Assembly: GCA_017857815.1 (NCBI GenBank) | Contig: JAFMCL010000004.1 | Coordinates: forward strand, 42,714-106,713 | Direction: 5' to 3' | DNA length: 64,000 bases | Source of the DNA: Flavobacteriaceae bacterium | Lineage (GTDB): Bacteria > Bacteroidota > Bacteroidia > Flavobacteriales > Flavobacteriaceae | Part shown: positions 30,718-40,108 of the stretch, in pieces | Layout: each line of letters begins with the position of its first letter | How positions within the stretch are numbered: the first letter of the stretch is position 1 | Position numbers and translations under genes: made by a program | The notes under the pieces: generated by a model | Told to the model about the DNA's origin: nothing | The model's database searches: none | What the model saw: the letters and a program-made list of their open reading frames with translations, nothing else

Positions 30718-31879
30718 AGCCGTAATTGTTTCAGCAAAACGAACGCCAATAGGAAGCTTTTTAGGTTCCCTGGCAACCGTTCCTGTTACAGAATTAGGAG
30801 CTATAGCCATTAGGGCGGCAATGGATGAAATTTCTTTGGATCCCAAAGAAGTGGATGAGGTATTAATGGGTCATGTGCTCCAGGCCGGAACTGGCCAAGC
30901 GCCTGCAAGACAAGCAGCATTGAACGCAGGAATTCCAAACGAAGTTCCTTGTACCGCAATCAATAAAGTATGTGCTTCTGGAATGAAATCCATTATGATG
31001 GCGGTTCAGGCAATTCAACTGGGAGATGCAGAGGTTGTTATCGCCGGGGGAATGGAAAACATGAGTAGAAGTCCCCATTTCGTTCAAATGCGAAGTGGCA
31101 ATAAGTTCGGATCAACAGTTTTAGAAGATATTCTTCAAGTTGATGGATTGGTCGATGTTTATGAGCAAGTCGCCATGGGTGTTTTTGCAGATGCTTGTGC
31201 AGTGAAACACGAAATATCGAGAGAAGAGCAAGATGATTTTGCAATTGAATCCTACCGCCGAAGTGCTCAGGCATGGGAGGCAGGGAGCTTTTCGAATGAA
31301 ATCACTCCAGTTGCAATTCCTCAAAGAAGGGGAGCGGCCATCGTTTTTGATAAAGACGAGGAGTTTTCGAATGTTACCCTTGATAAAATCCGCAATTTAA
31401 GACCCGCTTTTTCAAAAGATGGAACCGTAACAGCTGCTAATGCTTCAACCCTAAACGATGGTGCAGCTGCTCTTGTTGTAATGAGCGAGCGCAAGGCAAA
31501 ATCATTGGGACTAACGCCATTGGCAGAAGTCGTGAGTTATGCGGATGCTGCTCAAGAACCAAAATGGTTTACAACTGCTCCGGCAAAGGCGCTCCCCAAA
31601 GCACTTGAAAAAGCAAACCTTGAAATCGATCAAATTGATATATTCGAGCTTAATGAGGCTTTTTCTGTGGTTGGATTGGCCAACATGAAAATACTTGGGC
31701 TAGATCCCAATAAAGTAAACATAAATGGTGGAGCAGTGTCCCTAGGGCATCCATTAGGCTGTTCAGGGGCAAGGATTATAGTGACTTTGTTGCATCAATT
31801 GCAGCAGCGGGGAACGTATGCAGCCGCAGGAATTTGTAATGGTGGCGGAGGAGCATCCGCAGTAATATTTAAAAAATAA
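30710..31879 (+). CDS. atoB: Acetyl-CoA C-acetyltransferase (thiolase)
   Basis: 389 residues. Nucleophile C88 in [12 protein letters not shown]347 in [10 protein letters not shown] and C376 in GICNGGGG are the three catalytic residues of thiolase, so the enzyme is complete. It condenses or cleaves acetoacetyl-CoA. The degradative/biosynthetic thiolase distinction cannot be made with certainty. scoAB, which supplies acetoacetyl-CoA, lies 2 kb downstream on the other strand, which fits ketone-body/acetoacetate use. Confidence 0.94.
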   Translation: MNKAVIVSAKRTPIGSFLGSLATVPVTELGAIAIRAAMDEISLDPKEVDEVLMGHVLQAGTGQAPARQAALNAGIPNEVPCTAINKVCASGMKSIMMAVQAIQLGDAEVVIAGGMENMSRSPHFVQMRSGNKFGSTVLEDILQVDGLVDVYEQVAMGVFADACAVKHEISREEQDDFAIESYRRSAQAWEAGSFSNEITPVAIPQRRGAAIVFDKDEEFSNVTLDKIRNLRPAFSKDGTVTAANASTLNDGAAALVVMSERKAKSLGLTPLAEVVSYADAAQEPKWFTTAPAKALPKALEKANLEIDQIDIFELNEAFSVVGLANMKILGLDPNKVNINGGAVSLGHPLGCSGARIIVTLLHQLQQRGTYAAAGICNGGGGASAVIFKK

Positions 31880-31885
31880 ACAGAG

Positions 31886-32254
31886 ATGATAAAAAAAACT
31901 TCATGGCGTCCTTTACCAGATTTTTTAAAAATTAAAGAAAGTAAAATCGAAGGCTTAGGTCTTTTTACGACGCGAGATTTACCGAAAGGTTTTGACATGG
32001 GAATTTCTCATATTTTTGACCAACGTTTTCCTGATGGTTACATCAGATTGCCATTGGGAGGGTTCATTAATCATCATGAAATTCCTAATTGTTCTGCTGT
32101 TACTGCTGAAGAGGATAAAGAAATCGGGAAAATAAAACACATTCGGATTGTTGCCCTTCAGCCCATTCTGAAAGATCATGAAATCACGATTAAGTACATC
32201 ATTAATCGGCTGGACGATCCAAATTGGGAATTTGAATACGAGGTTTCTCAATAA
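31886..32254 (+). CDS. Small SET-domain protein
   Basis: 122 residues. IEGLGLFTTRDLPKG near the N-terminus and FINHHEIPNC at 60-69 correspond to the SET signatures GxGxF..xxIxxG and NHxxxPNC; ITIKYI replaces the GEELTxxY end. SET domains are lysine methyltransferases, usually eukaryotic or scattered in bacteria. The catalytic Tyr of the C-terminal motif appears to be retained (KYI). The gene follows the thiolase by six bases and is probably cotranscribed; a protein substrate is not evident. Confidence 0.78.
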   Translation: MIKKTSWRPLPDFLKIKESKIEGLGLFTTRDLPKGFDMGISHIFDQRFPDGYIRLPLGGFINHHEIPNCSAVTAEEDKEIGKIKHIRIVALQPILKDHEITIKYIINRLDDPNWEFEYEVSQ

Positions 32255-32289
32255 AATTAATTTTGAAGAGGTTGAGGTTTTCTTCTAAT

Positions 32290-32340
32290 AAAAAAACCCG
32301 CCCAAAATTATCTTCTTCTAAAGATAATTAAGAACGGGCT
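32290..32340 (-). terminator. Intrinsic terminator on the minus strand downstream of the DUF2490 gene
   Basis: On the minus strand a long stem (outer CCCG/CGGG at the ends, inner AATTATCTT/AAGATAATT) ends in a run of seven T. It lies about 155 bases beyond the stop of the minus-strand gene at 32496. It has no T-run in the plus direction. Confidence 0.65.
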
Positions 32341-32495
32341 AAACCAAATTAAACAAACAAAATGAAGTTTATTAAATACTTAACTACTTAACTAGTTCCA
32401 AAGTTAATGCCTAAACTGTTAAGGAATTGGTAAAGAAGGGTTAAATAGTAGTTAAAATCAATTTCTCGATCCCGTTTATTTATTATAGATATTTA

Positions 32496-33179
32496 CTACA
32501 AAAATGGATTAATAAAAGAAACCTGCCATTGCCCTCTTATAACTGTTTTTGAGTTTAACAGCATATACCCCAGTTGTAAACGCTTCTTTTTTGGGAGAAT
32601 AAATCCAAAAGCCGAATACAAACGATTGGTATCAAAAAAGGTAAAGCTTGAACTCCTGGAATCTGAGGTGTTTAATAGGATTTCATCATAAAAAGAGAGA
32701 TACATTTTTCTGGGCTTATCTTTTTTTGGCTTAAAAAACTTATTAATTGATAACAGATACCTAAACCGGGTTCTAAAAACGTTTTTTTCGAAAAAACGTT
32801 CCTCAAAACGAATCCGATGCTTGAATTTTACTAGCTCGTCTTTTTTTCCATCAAAAGTGATTTCTTGATGCAATCTGTCTTCATGTGAGGTCTGTTTGCT
32901 AATGCCTAGTTTTCCAGAGGTGATGTTTCCATAGGCAAAATATAAATTTGAATTTTTGAGGGGATAGGTGATGCCGCCTCTTATGATTAATTGTTCCAAA
33001 TCGCCAAGAAGATTCCAGTTTCTATATTGAATGTCTCCTTTATATCCAAGTTTTGACTTTTCAGTATTGACATTCCAAAGAAAGATATACCATGCACCTT
33101 GTTTCCCTTTACTTATCTGGGCATGAGCTGGACTAGTACTAAAAAAAAAAAACATTAAAATGGGAAGAAGCTTTTTCAC
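32496..33179 (-). CDS. DUF2490 family exported protein
   Basis: 227 residues with a signal peptide (MKKLLPILMFFFFSTSPAHAQ). The pattern of alternating aromatic/charged residues, W-rich opening (GAWYIFLWNVNTEKS), HRIRFEERF and RFRYLLSINKFF, and the aromatic-terminated final strand (WQVSFINPFL) fit DUF2490, a family predicted to be an outer-membrane beta-barrel. No enzymatic motif. Monocistronic between the SET and scoB genes. Confidence 0.75.
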   Translation of the reverse strand: MKKLLPILMFFFFSTSPAHAQISKGKQGAWYIFLWNVNTEKSKLGYKGDIQYRNWNLLGDLEQLIIRGGITYPLKNSNLYFAYGNITSGKLGISKQTSHEDRLHQEITFDGKKDELVKFKHRIRFEERFFEKNVFRTRFRYLLSINKFFKPKKDKPRKMYLSFYDEILLNTSDSRSSSFTFFDTNRLYSAFGFILPKKKRLQLGYMLLNSKTVIRGQWQVSFINPFL

Positions 33180-33284
33180 TTCTCTAAATTAATGCTTTTA
33201 AAACAACTAATTCTTAAAATGTGAATAAATGATTATGCTTTGGAATTTTTCACTCTATTTTTGGATAGTTAAAATGATAAAAAA

Positions 33285-33944
33285 TCAAGAGAAACTCATT
33301 TCTTTTAAATCTTCAGAGACAATTAAAGTTCCTTCAGTGGCATTTTTTATTTTTTCAACACTAACCCCTGGTGCATATTCTACAAGGAGAAATCCTTCAG
33401 GGGTAATTTCATAAACCCCCAATTCTGTAACTATTTTTTTAACACATTTGATTCCAGTGAGCGGTAGCGAACATTTTTTAAGGAGCTTACTTTCTCCTCT
33501 TTTGTTGACTTGCATCATGGCAACAATAATATTTTCGGCAGAAGCCACGAGGTCCATTGCACCTCCCATTCCTTTAACCATTTTCCCTGGAATTTTCCAA
33601 TTTGCAATATCTCCATTTTCAGCGACCTCCATTGCTCCCAAAACAGTCAGATCAATATGTTTACCCCGGATCATAGAAAAGCTAACAGCAGAGTCGAAAA
33701 AGCTTGCGCCGGGCATCGTGGTAATGGTTTGTTTCCCTGCATTGATTAAATCTGCATCTTCTTCCCCTTCAAAAGGGAATTGGCCTATTCCCATGACACC
33801 ATTTTCGCTTTGGAATTCAATTGCAATCCCCGGAGGAACATGATTGGCAACAAGCGTAGGAATTCCAATCCCAAGATTAACGTAAAATCCATTTTTCAGT
33901 TCCTGTGCAATTCGTTTTGCAATTGTGTCTTTGTCGAGTCCCAT
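33285..33944 (-). CDS. scoB: 3-oxoacid CoA-transferase subunit B
   Basis: 219 residues. The catalytic glutamate is E47 in QSENGVMGIG; the segments YVNLGIGIPTLVANHV and VKGMGGAMDLV are family blocks. With subunit A it transfers CoA from succinyl-CoA to acetoacetate or similar 3-oxoacids. The ATG lies two bases past the scoA stop, so the two are cotranscribed. Confidence 0.95.
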   Translation of the reverse strand: MGLDKDTIAKRIAQELKNGFYVNLGIGIPTLVANHVPPGIAIEFQSENGVMGIGQFPFEGEEDADLINAGKQTITTMPGASFFDSAVSFSMIRGKHIDLTVLGAMEVAENGDIANWKIPGKMVKGMGGAMDLVASAENIIVAMMQVNKRGESKLLKKCSLPLTGIKCVKKIVTELGVYEITPEGFLLVEYAPGVSVEKIKNATEGTLIVSEDLKEMSFS

Positions 33945-33946
33945 TT

Positions 33947-34645
33947 TTATTTACTTCTAACGGTTCTTTGTTCAATTCTTTTCTCAAATTTTGCTCCCTG
34001 AAATATTCGATTAACAAAAATCCCGGGGATATGAATTTGGTTGGGATCTAAACTTCCCACCGGGACGAGTTCTTCTACTTCCGCGATGGTTATTTTTCCA
34101 GCACCACACATTGCAGGATTGAAGTTTCTGGCTGTTCCTTTAAAAATTAGATTCCCGGCTTCGTCTCCTTTCCATGCTTTTACAATTGAAAAATCAGCTT
34201 CATATGCAGTTTCTAAGACATGCATTTTTCCCTTAAACTCTCGAGTTTCTTTCCCTTCTGCAACTTCAGTTCCACATCCCGCAGGCGTGTAAAATGCCGG
34301 GATTCCTGCTTGTGCTGCCCGACATCTTTCAGCCAGTGTTCCTTGTGGAGTTAACTCGACCTCAAGTTCTCCAGAAAGCATTTGTCTTTCAAACTCAGCA
34401 TTTTCTCCTACATAGGAAGCAATCATTTTTTTAATCTGCTTTTTTTGAAGTAATAAGCCCAAGCCAAAGTCATCGACTCCTGCATTGTTTGAAATACAAG
34501 TGAGATTTTTAACACCAATTTCAACCAACGCTCCTATACTATTTTCGGGAATTCCACAAAGACCAAATCCACCGAGCATCAATGTCATTCCGTCTTCGAC
34601 GCCCTCAATGGCGGTGGCAACATTTTTGACTTTCTTGTTAATCAT
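33947..34645 (-). CDS. scoA: 3-oxoacid CoA-transferase subunit A
   Basis: 232 residues with the CoA-binding glycine loop [12 protein letters not shown] (about 24-35) and the [16 protein letters not shown] and [24 protein letters not shown] blocks, in short stretches. Pairs with ScoB. Together with the thiolase at 30710, this gives conversion of acetoacetate to two acetyl-CoA. A TAAATTTG promoter box lies just upstream. Confidence 0.95.
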   Translation of the reverse strand: MINKKVKNVATAIEGVEDGMTLMLGGFGLCGIPENSIGALVEIGVKNLTCISNNAGVDDFGLGLLLQKKQIKKMIASYVGENAEFERQMLSGELEVELTPQGTLAERCRAAQAGIPAFYTPAGCGTEVAEGKETREFKGKMHVLETAYEADFSIVKAWKGDEAGNLIFKGTARNFNPAMCGAGKITIAEVEELVPVGSLDPNQIHIPGIFVNRIFQGAKFEKRIEQRTVRSK

Positions 34646-34670
34646 AACAATTGAAATTTTTCTATATGAC

Positions 34671-34678
34671 CAAATTTA
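34671..34678 (-). promoter_or_regulatory. Candidate -7 box TAAATTTG for scoAB
   Basis: CAAATTTA on the plus strand is TAAATTTG on the minus strand, 26 bases before the scoA start, implying a leader of about 20 nt. Confidence 0.5.
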
Positions 34679-34866
34679 ATAATATAAATCAACTATGAAG
34701 AAAACTCTGCACTTTGAAGAAATTTAGACTTTCTTTTTAATAAATGTAGGGCTCAATTTTTTCTTTACTTTTTACGATCCTAGTGGTCAACCTCATTAGT
34801 AAAAAATTATGGAATTAGTTTCAGTAACGTTCTATACAATTCGATAAGTGTAAAAATTAGATTTAG

Positions 34867-34899
34867 TTTGCTAATTGATCCTTAAAATTGATAGTTTTG
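34867..34899 (+). promoter_or_regulatory. Bacteroidota sigma-A promoter (TTTG ... TAGTTTTG)
   Basis: TTTG at 34867-34870 (-33 box) and TAGTTTTG at 34892-34899 (-7 box TAnnTTTG) are separated by 21 bases, within the known range. Transcription is expected to start near 34905, which places the ATG at 34929, not the upstream in-frame ATG at 34875, inside the transcript. Confidence 0.7.
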
Positions 34900-34928
34900 C
34901 CTTTAATTTAGCGTGTTTTAAAAATACA

Positions 34929-35096
34929 ATGAAGAATAAAATCACGTACGATTCCATGGTTAAGCAAATTGAATCCTCACATGGGAAAAAGTTTTATCTA
35001 ATTCTTTTCTTAATTTGGACACTACCTTTTGGAACTTTTTTGTGTATTCCTATACTTTTTGCAAGGTTGTTCCCGGACTTTAAAAAAAAGGAATAA
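34929..35096 (+). CDS. Small membrane protein of 55 residues
   Basis: Start chosen at 34929 because the longer frame starting at 34875 begins inside the promoter. The protein has a charged N-terminus (MKNKITYDSMVKQIESSHGK) and a hydrophobic segment at about 21-48 (LILFLIWTLPFGTFLCIPIL) with a KKKE end. One or two membrane helices are likely. No recognisable family. Neighbours offer no functional clue; it is convergent with a secreted protein gene 17 bases away. Confidence 0.6.
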   Translation: MKNKITYDSMVKQIESSHGKKFYLILFLIWTLPFGTFLCIPILFARLFPDFKKKE

Positions 35097-35113
35097 TGAC
35101 CCCCTGGTTTTCT

Positions 35114-35956
35114 TTAAATCTTTATTTTAAATAATCTAGGAGGATTCTTTCCTTTGGCTTCGCTCGTAACCCAAAAGGTGTTTTGATCTATGATTTTAAT
35201 GGCTTCAATTTGTGCTCGATCAACAGGGATTTTGTGTTTTATGAATTGTAGCTTCTCAAGCTTTTTTGAATTGAAATTTGGTAAAGTATAAATAAACTGT
35301 TCCCCCTCGTTATTATAGGCTACCAGTGCAAATAGTTTTAAACGGTCATTATAATCGGCACCTGTGATTAGAGAATTTACAGGAAGTGATCTTTTAGGTT
35401 TTAAAGAATAACTTCCTTCTTTTTTTGGAATGAAATAAAGTTCGGTTGTAAATGTTTTTCGATTTTTAGAAAACAAAACCAATGCTTTTGGAAGTGCTGC
35501 AATTGCCTCAACATCATAGGGATGTTTCTTTCGTTTTTCAAAGTTTTTTTGATTTTTGTATTTGATATTAATTTCCCCAACTAAGTCAAAATTCTTTTTG
35601 GGATCTATCATTAAAATCTTTAGCTTCTTTCGACTACCATTATTGTTTCCTGTATCCGAAATATAAAATAGATCTTCATCTCTTGTGAGATCTTCCCAAT
35701 CTTTATTTTTTGCATTTGGGATTAGATAACTTTCTAGTAATTTCCCAGCTTCAGAAAACAAATAAAGTATTGGTTTACCCCCCGAATCATTATGAGTAAG
35801 AAAATTACCTTCAAAACATTCCAATCCAGAAGTTTCATAAATCTGAACAGGAAGTTCAACAACCTTTTCGACGGTCTGTGCAACTGCCAGATTTAGACAA
35901 ACTAAGATGATCAAAAAGGTTTTTAAACAGTAAACTGATTTGGGGAAGGCGGTCAT
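35114..35956 (-). CDS. Secreted beta-propeller-like protein of unknown function
   Basis: 280 residues with a signal peptide (AVAQ cleavage). Recurrent pieces such as ETSGLECFEGNFLTHNDSGG, WEDLTRDEDLFYISDTGNN and HPYDVEAIAAL resemble the D-rich loops of phytase-like or esterase-like propeller proteins common in Bacteroidota. No catalytic set is clear. It ends near IKI. It follows the cupin gene by 12 bases on the same strand and may be cotranscribed. Confidence 0.6.
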   Translation of the reverse strand: MTAFPKSVYCLKTFLIILVCLNLAVAQTVEKVVELPVQIYETSGLECFEGNFLTHNDSGGKPILYLFSEAGKLLESYLIPNAKNKDWEDLTRDEDLFYISDTGNNNGSRKKLKILMIDPKKNFDLVGEINIKYKNQKNFEKRKKHPYDVEAIAALPKALVLFSKNRKTFTTELYFIPKKEGSYSLKPKRSLPVNSLITGADYNDRLKLFALVAYNNEGEQFIYTLPNFNSKKLEKLQFIKHKIPVDRAQIEAIKIIDQNTFWVTSEAKGKNPPRLFKIKI

Positions 35957-35968
35957 AAAGCTTATTAT

Positions 35969-36451
35969 TTACCTTCCAAAATCGTCTTGTACCCGCACAA
36001 TATCCTCCTCATCCGATGGATTATTAGGATCAGTATGTTGCCAAATTTCAGCAATAATCGCAAAATTGTCCAAACCGATTAGGCGGTGTCTTTCTCCTTG
36101 TTTCAGTCGAATTTGATCTCCTTCATTGAAAATCTCAATTTCATTTTGGGTATCGTTTTCAGAACGGATAATTCCCACCTTCCCCTTATAAACTCTCCAA
36201 ATTTCTGCGCGTCGGTGATGGTATTGCCAAGACAGTCTAGAATCAGCATTAACCATTAAAACCTTAGGACTTAATTTCCCTCCAATTTTTAGGGTATTCA
36301 CATCTAAACCTTCAAAAAACTGATCTGAGAATTTTTGAGATTGCTTTTCTGCGATCACTAAAAACCCGCCCCAGGGTCTTTCAAAATCTTTTGATTCAAT
36401 TTCATATCCAAAGGATTCGATGTGCTCTTTTGTGTTTATAAACCTCTCCAT
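35969..36451 (-). CDS. Cupin protein, phosphomannose isomerase-like
   Basis: 160 residues. A single cupin fold: SWQYHHRRAEIWRVYKGKV gives the metal-binding HH...E and GERHRLIGLD gives the second His. The opening PWGGFLVIAE resembles PWG of type-II mannose-6-phosphate isomerase C-domains. A sugar-phosphate isomerase or sugar-binding role is likely; exact substrate unknown. It lies between a secreted protein and the oxidoreductase gene. Confidence 0.78.
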   Translation of the reverse strand: MERFINTKEHIESFGYEIESKDFERPWGGFLVIAEKQSQKFSDQFFEGLDVNTLKIGGKLSPKVLMVNADSRLSWQYHHRRAEIWRVYKGKVGIIRSENDTQNEIEIFNEGDQIRLKQGERHRLIGLDNFAIIAEIWQHTDPNNPSDEEDIVRVQDDFGR

Positions 36452-36467
36452 TTATTTGATTCTGCTA

Positions 36468-36475
36468 CAAATATA
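36468..36475 (-). promoter_or_regulatory. Candidate -7 box TATATTTG for the cupin gene
   Basis: CAAATATA on the plus strand reads TATATTTG on the minus strand, 17 bases upstream of the cupin start. The short distance means a leader of about ten bases if used. Confidence 0.4.
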
Positions 36476-36546
36476 AAACAGGAATGCGAGTAAAATACTT
36501 ACTGCACCCCTGTTTTATTAATAATTTATTTTAAAATTAACTTATT

Positions 36547-38004
36547 TTAAATTGGAAGCTCCCAACCTTGTCTGTATGTTTTTGAAACGAATTGATTTGC
36601 TTCATCAAGGTTTTTAATCTTCATATTCCGACCATCCCAAAGGAGTTTTTTTCTTCCGTAATACAGGAAATTATTTCTTCCTTTCCCATTGGATTTTCTT
36701 AAAGAGTGACTTCTTAAAGCCAAGTTCCCCATAAGAACGGTTTCCGTAAATGGACCCGCATAATCAAATGAAGAGGTAAGATTTTTGTGCTCAGGACTGT
36801 TAAATCCAGCTTTACAGGCTTCGGTCCAAGTTTGCGAGTGAATAATATTTACATTACCTTGATTTGAAGTATCAAAAACCACTGGTTTTTCACCTTTTAC
36901 ATAAAGCGTGGGCATGTTTCCATATATTTCTGAGGTAATGACTCCATTGTCTCCAATCATCATAATCCCGCTAGACTTACCGTTTTCAAAGCCCATAATA
37001 AATTCTTCACTAATCTCTTCTGGTATTGTTGGAGTAAGACCACCATCCATCCAGATTAATTTTATTCCATCCTTATTGTGGGGAGTGTTGTCATAGCCTA
37101 GCGTAACAATTGATGAAATTGGACATCCTTCTGGCGTGTATTCAGGAATCCACATTTTTTTAAAAACGTTGGTAGCAGTACATTCAACACTGGTTGGAAA
37201 TCCTAATTTTAGAGTCTTGTAGGGAAGGTCTAGCGTGTGACAACCAATGTCTCCCAGCGCCCCTGTTCCATACTCCCAAAAACCTCTCCAATCAAATGGG
37301 TGAAGTCCTGGTGCATAGGGTTTTGTTTTTGAAGTACCCAACCAAAGATCCCAATCAAGTGATTTGGGCTTTTCAGCTGCGTTAGATAAGGGATGATCCA
37401 CTCCTTGAGGCCAAACAGGACGATTCGTCCAAGCATAAATGGTGTGAATTTTACCTACTTTGTTTTTGTCGATCCATTCTTGGACTTTAGGGACTCCAGT
37501 TCCAGAACCCCCTTGGTTTCCCATTTGTGTAACCACTTTATTTTGCTGCGCAGTTTTAGTCAATAAACGAGCTTCAGCTATGGTGTGCGTTAACGGCTTT
37601 TGAACATAAACATGAATGCCTTGGTTCATACAATCGTAAGCAATTTTGGCGTGATTATGGTCGGGTGTTGAGATCGTAATGGCATCAATTCCTTTTTCTT
37701 TGGCAAGCATGACACGATAGTCTGTGTACTGGGTTGCATTAGAATGAGCCGTATAGCTACTGGCGGCTCTTGCAGAATCTACATCACAAAGTGCAACGAC
37801 TCGGTTTTTTCCGTTTAAGTAAGCATTTTCGATATCTGAGGTTCCTTTTCCCCCAGATCCTATTGCCGCTAAAGCGAGCTGATCACTAGGAGCAGTATAG
37901 CCCGTCCCACCGAGTACATGACGTGGAACGATAAAAACCCCTGTTCCGATCAGGCCAGATTTTTTTATAAATTCTCGTCTGGATTTTGATTTTTTGCTAT
38001 TCAT
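36547..38004 (-). CDS. Gfo/Idh/MocA family oxidoreductase with twin-arginine signal
   Basis: 485 residues. The N-terminus KSRREFIKKSGLIGTG is a Tat signal (RREFIK), so the folded enzyme is exported with its cofactor. A Rossmann domain follows (LALAAIGSGGKGTSDIE) and the dinucleotide/catalytic block HVYVQKPLTHTIAEARLL contains the Lys of the EKP motif, here QKP. The C-terminal half (IGCHTLDLPYK) is the sugar-binding domain. Such periplasmic enzymes oxidise sugars or glycosides to keto forms using bound NAD(P). Context with DUF1080 and ThuA genes nearby supports keto-sugar chemistry. Confidence 0.88.
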   Translation of the reverse strand: MNSKKSKSRREFIKKSGLIGTGVFIVPRHVLGGTGYTAPSDQLALAAIGSGGKGTSDIENAYLNGKNRVVALCDVDSARAASSYTAHSNATQYTDYRVMLAKEKGIDAITISTPDHNHAKIAYDCMNQGIHVYVQKPLTHTIAEARLLTKTAQQNKVVTQMGNQGGSGTGVPKVQEWIDKNKVGKIHTIYAWTNRPVWPQGVDHPLSNAAEKPKSLDWDLWLGTSKTKPYAPGLHPFDWRGFWEYGTGALGDIGCHTLDLPYKTLKLGFPTSVECTATNVFKKMWIPEYTPEGCPISSIVTLGYDNTPHNKDGIKLIWMDGGLTPTIPEEISEEFIMGFENGKSSGIMMIGDNGVITSEIYGNMPTLYVKGEKPVVFDTSNQGNVNIIHSQTWTEACKAGFNSPEHKNLTSSFDYAGPFTETVLMGNLALRSHSLRKSNGKGRNNFLYYGRKKLLWDGRNMKIKNLDEANQFVSKTYRQGWELPI

Positions 38005-38184
38005 TTTTATTAGTTTAAAGACTATATTTTTAATATTTATAAATATAATATATTTTTTTAATCTTAAAATTGATACACACTTATTTTAACTTTTTATTCT
38101 CATTTAGAAAAGTCTTTTTCCATGATTTTATTATTAAGCTAGCTGAGCCTAAAGTTTTCAGGTGTAAAATTATTTGAACTTCAG

Positions 38185-39609
38185 TTAACTGCTTTTATAG
38201 CTTTCGAAAGCGGGAACTAAATTTTTATTTTTAAGTAATTTCAAAATTTTTGAAATTTCCTTTTTAAGTGGAGTGATTTTGGCTAGATTTTGCCCCCAAA
38301 TTAATTCATTAGAAAGGACGGCTTCCGAAATTTCATCTGTGGATTGCATTTTCCAAACATTTTTGAAAAAGTCTATGATCAAATCGTCATCCTTGACATT
38401 ATAGCTATGTTTTGAAATGTCTTTACCATAAAAATAAATCAACGATGCCAGCGCAAAGGTTAGATTCTTAGGAATGGAATTGTTTTTTTTATAAAATGAT
38501 AGCAAACTGGGCAGGACACGGACTTTATATTTTGAGATGCTATTTAAAGCAATCGATTGGAGCTGATGAACGGTAAAAGGGTTAGAAAATCTTTCCAAGA
38601 CTTGCGCTGCATATTCTGTAAGTTCTTCTTTGTCAAAATCAATGCTAGGAATAATTTCATTTTCAAGGGTTTCAGAAATAAATTCTTTCATAAAATCATC
38701 CGAAAGCGCAGCGGAAACTGTTTCAACACCTTTAAGAAGGCCAACAGGTACCATCGCCGTATGGCAGCCATTCAGGATGCGGACTTTTCGTGTTCGATAA
38801 TTTCCAAGATCTTTTACCACTTTTATATCAATCTCACTTAATTGATCAGCTGGAAACACATCCAGTAGTTTTGGATTCCCCTCGATTACCCATAGAAAAA
38901 AAGGCTCGCAAGTCACGATTAAATTATCCTCAAAGGACAAGTCTTGTTGGTAAAACGCTAAATTGTCTTTTGGGAATCCAGGAACAATTCGATCAACTAA
39001 TGTGTTGTAAAAATTATTTTTTATCACCCAATTTTTAAAATCGATTCCCAACTCCCAACGATCGATAATATGTAGAAGAATGGCTTTTAGAGTGTCTCCA
39101 TTTTTTTCAATTAATTCACAAGGAATGATATGCAAAACTTTATCAGCAGCGCCATTAAACTTTTCAAACCTTCTGAGTAAGAAAAGTACGAGTTTGGCTG
39201 GAAAGGAATTTGGAGGTTGCATATCCAATTGGTCTGAATCAATATGCTGAATTCCAGCTTCTGTGGTATTTGAAAATACGAATTTTAAATTTTCATTTTC
39301 TGCCAGTGACAGGTATTTTTCAAAATCTTGATAAGGGTCGACCAATTGATCAATACAATTGATCAAATGACTTTTTCGAACGCTTTTACCGTTTAAAATC
39401 CCTTCTGAATAAACATGATATTTGCCATTTTGATTTGCTAGATTTTGGATCATTCCTTGAGCGATGGGTTGAACGACATCAACTTTCCCTTGAAACGAAG
39501 TTTGCTCGTTTAAAAGCTGAATACAATAATCGACAAAAGCTCTCATGAAATTTCCTTCGCCAAATTGAACACTATCAGCCGGGATGTTTTTCTCAATTTT
39601 ATTAGTCAT
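38185..39609 (-). CDS. uxaB: Tagaturonate reductase (altronate oxidoreductase)
   Basis: 474 residues, typical of the mannitol/uronate dehydrogenase superfamily. N-terminal VQFGEGNFMRAFVDYCIQ is the dinucleotide-binding start of UxaB; VFSNTTEAGIQ, PCELIEKNGD and KVRILNGCHTAMVPVG (HTAM with the catalytic Lys/His/Asn region) follow. The enzyme reduces D-tagaturonate to D-altronate in galacturonate catabolism. No uxaA, uxaC or kdg genes are in the window. Supports use of uronate-containing polysaccharides. Confidence 0.93.
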   Translation of the reverse strand: MTNKIEKNIPADSVQFGEGNFMRAFVDYCIQLLNEQTSFQGKVDVVQPIAQGMIQNLANQNGKYHVYSEGILNGKSVRKSHLINCIDQLVDPYQDFEKYLSLAENENLKFVFSNTTEAGIQHIDSDQLDMQPPNSFPAKLVLFLLRRFEKFNGAADKVLHIIPCELIEKNGDTLKAILLHIIDRWELGIDFKNWVIKNNFYNTLVDRIVPGFPKDNLAFYQQDLSFEDNLIVTCEPFFLWVIEGNPKLLDVFPADQLSEIDIKVVKDLGNYRTRKVRILNGCHTAMVPVGLLKGVETVSAALSDDFMKEFISETLENEIIPSIDFDKEELTEYAAQVLERFSNPFTVHQLQSIALNSISKYKVRVLPSLLSFYKKNNSIPKNLTFALASLIYFYGKDISKHSYNVKDDDLIIDFFKNVWKMQSTDEISEAVLSNELIWGQNLAKITPLKKEISKILKLLKNKNLVPAFESYKSS

Positions 39610-39765
39610 CTTTAAATAAATGTTTGTGTGACGAATCAGATCTCAACTTCTGATTTGTTTAAACCTTAAAAGAATTATTTTTTTAAAAAGTTCAAACTTA
39701 TAGAAATTATTTCTTATAAAAGGTTTATAAAGCAAGATTAAAAGAGTTTTTTTTAATTAATAGAT

Positions 39766-39773
39766 TAATTTTG
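39766..39773 (+). promoter_or_regulatory. Candidate -7 box TAATTTTG
   Basis: TAATTTTG (TAnnTTTG) ends 27 bases before the start of the small lipoprotein gene at 39801. No -33 TTTG found. Confidence 0.45.
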
Positions 39774-39800
39774 TTTTAAAATTATACTTTAAATAACAAA

Positions 39801-40052
39801 ATGAAAAAATTAATCATTATTGTTCTTTTTTTGCTAAATTTTTCGTGCGTCAAGGAAAAGGAATGTGTTGTTATTGCTGATAAACAAGAAATGAATGGAG
39901 GATATTATTTTTTCTTCATTCAAAATCAAGTTTATTCAGGGAATTCCTCCCAATTGTTACAATCTGATCTTAATTCTAACGGATATGCTTCTGGAAAAGT
40001 TGATGAAGATATTTTTTTAAAAAACAATATAGGCGATGAATATTGCTTTTGA
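39801..40052 (+). CDS. Small lipoprotein of unknown function
   Basis: 83 residues with a lipoprotein signal (FLLNFSC, Cys16). The mature part is acidic/polar with several aromatic residues (YYFFFIQNQVY) and three Cys. No family recognised. Flanked by uxaB (divergent) and a barrel protein gene (same strand). Confidence 0.6.
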   Translation: MKKLIIIVLFLLNFSCVKEKECVVIADKQEMNGGYYFFFIQNQVYSGNSSQLLQSDLNSNGYASGKVDEDIFLKNNIGDEYCF

Positions 40053-40108
40053 TTTATCTGATCAATAAATGAATTTATGTATAATTAGGTTACGCTCAAA
40101 TTAATTAA

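Noticed and set aside
32362..32391. Nine-codon plus-strand frame MKFIKYLTT downstream of the SET gene
   Set aside because: Follows a leader-like AAACAAACAAA and might be a leader peptide, but it is too short and no gene follows in the same direction.
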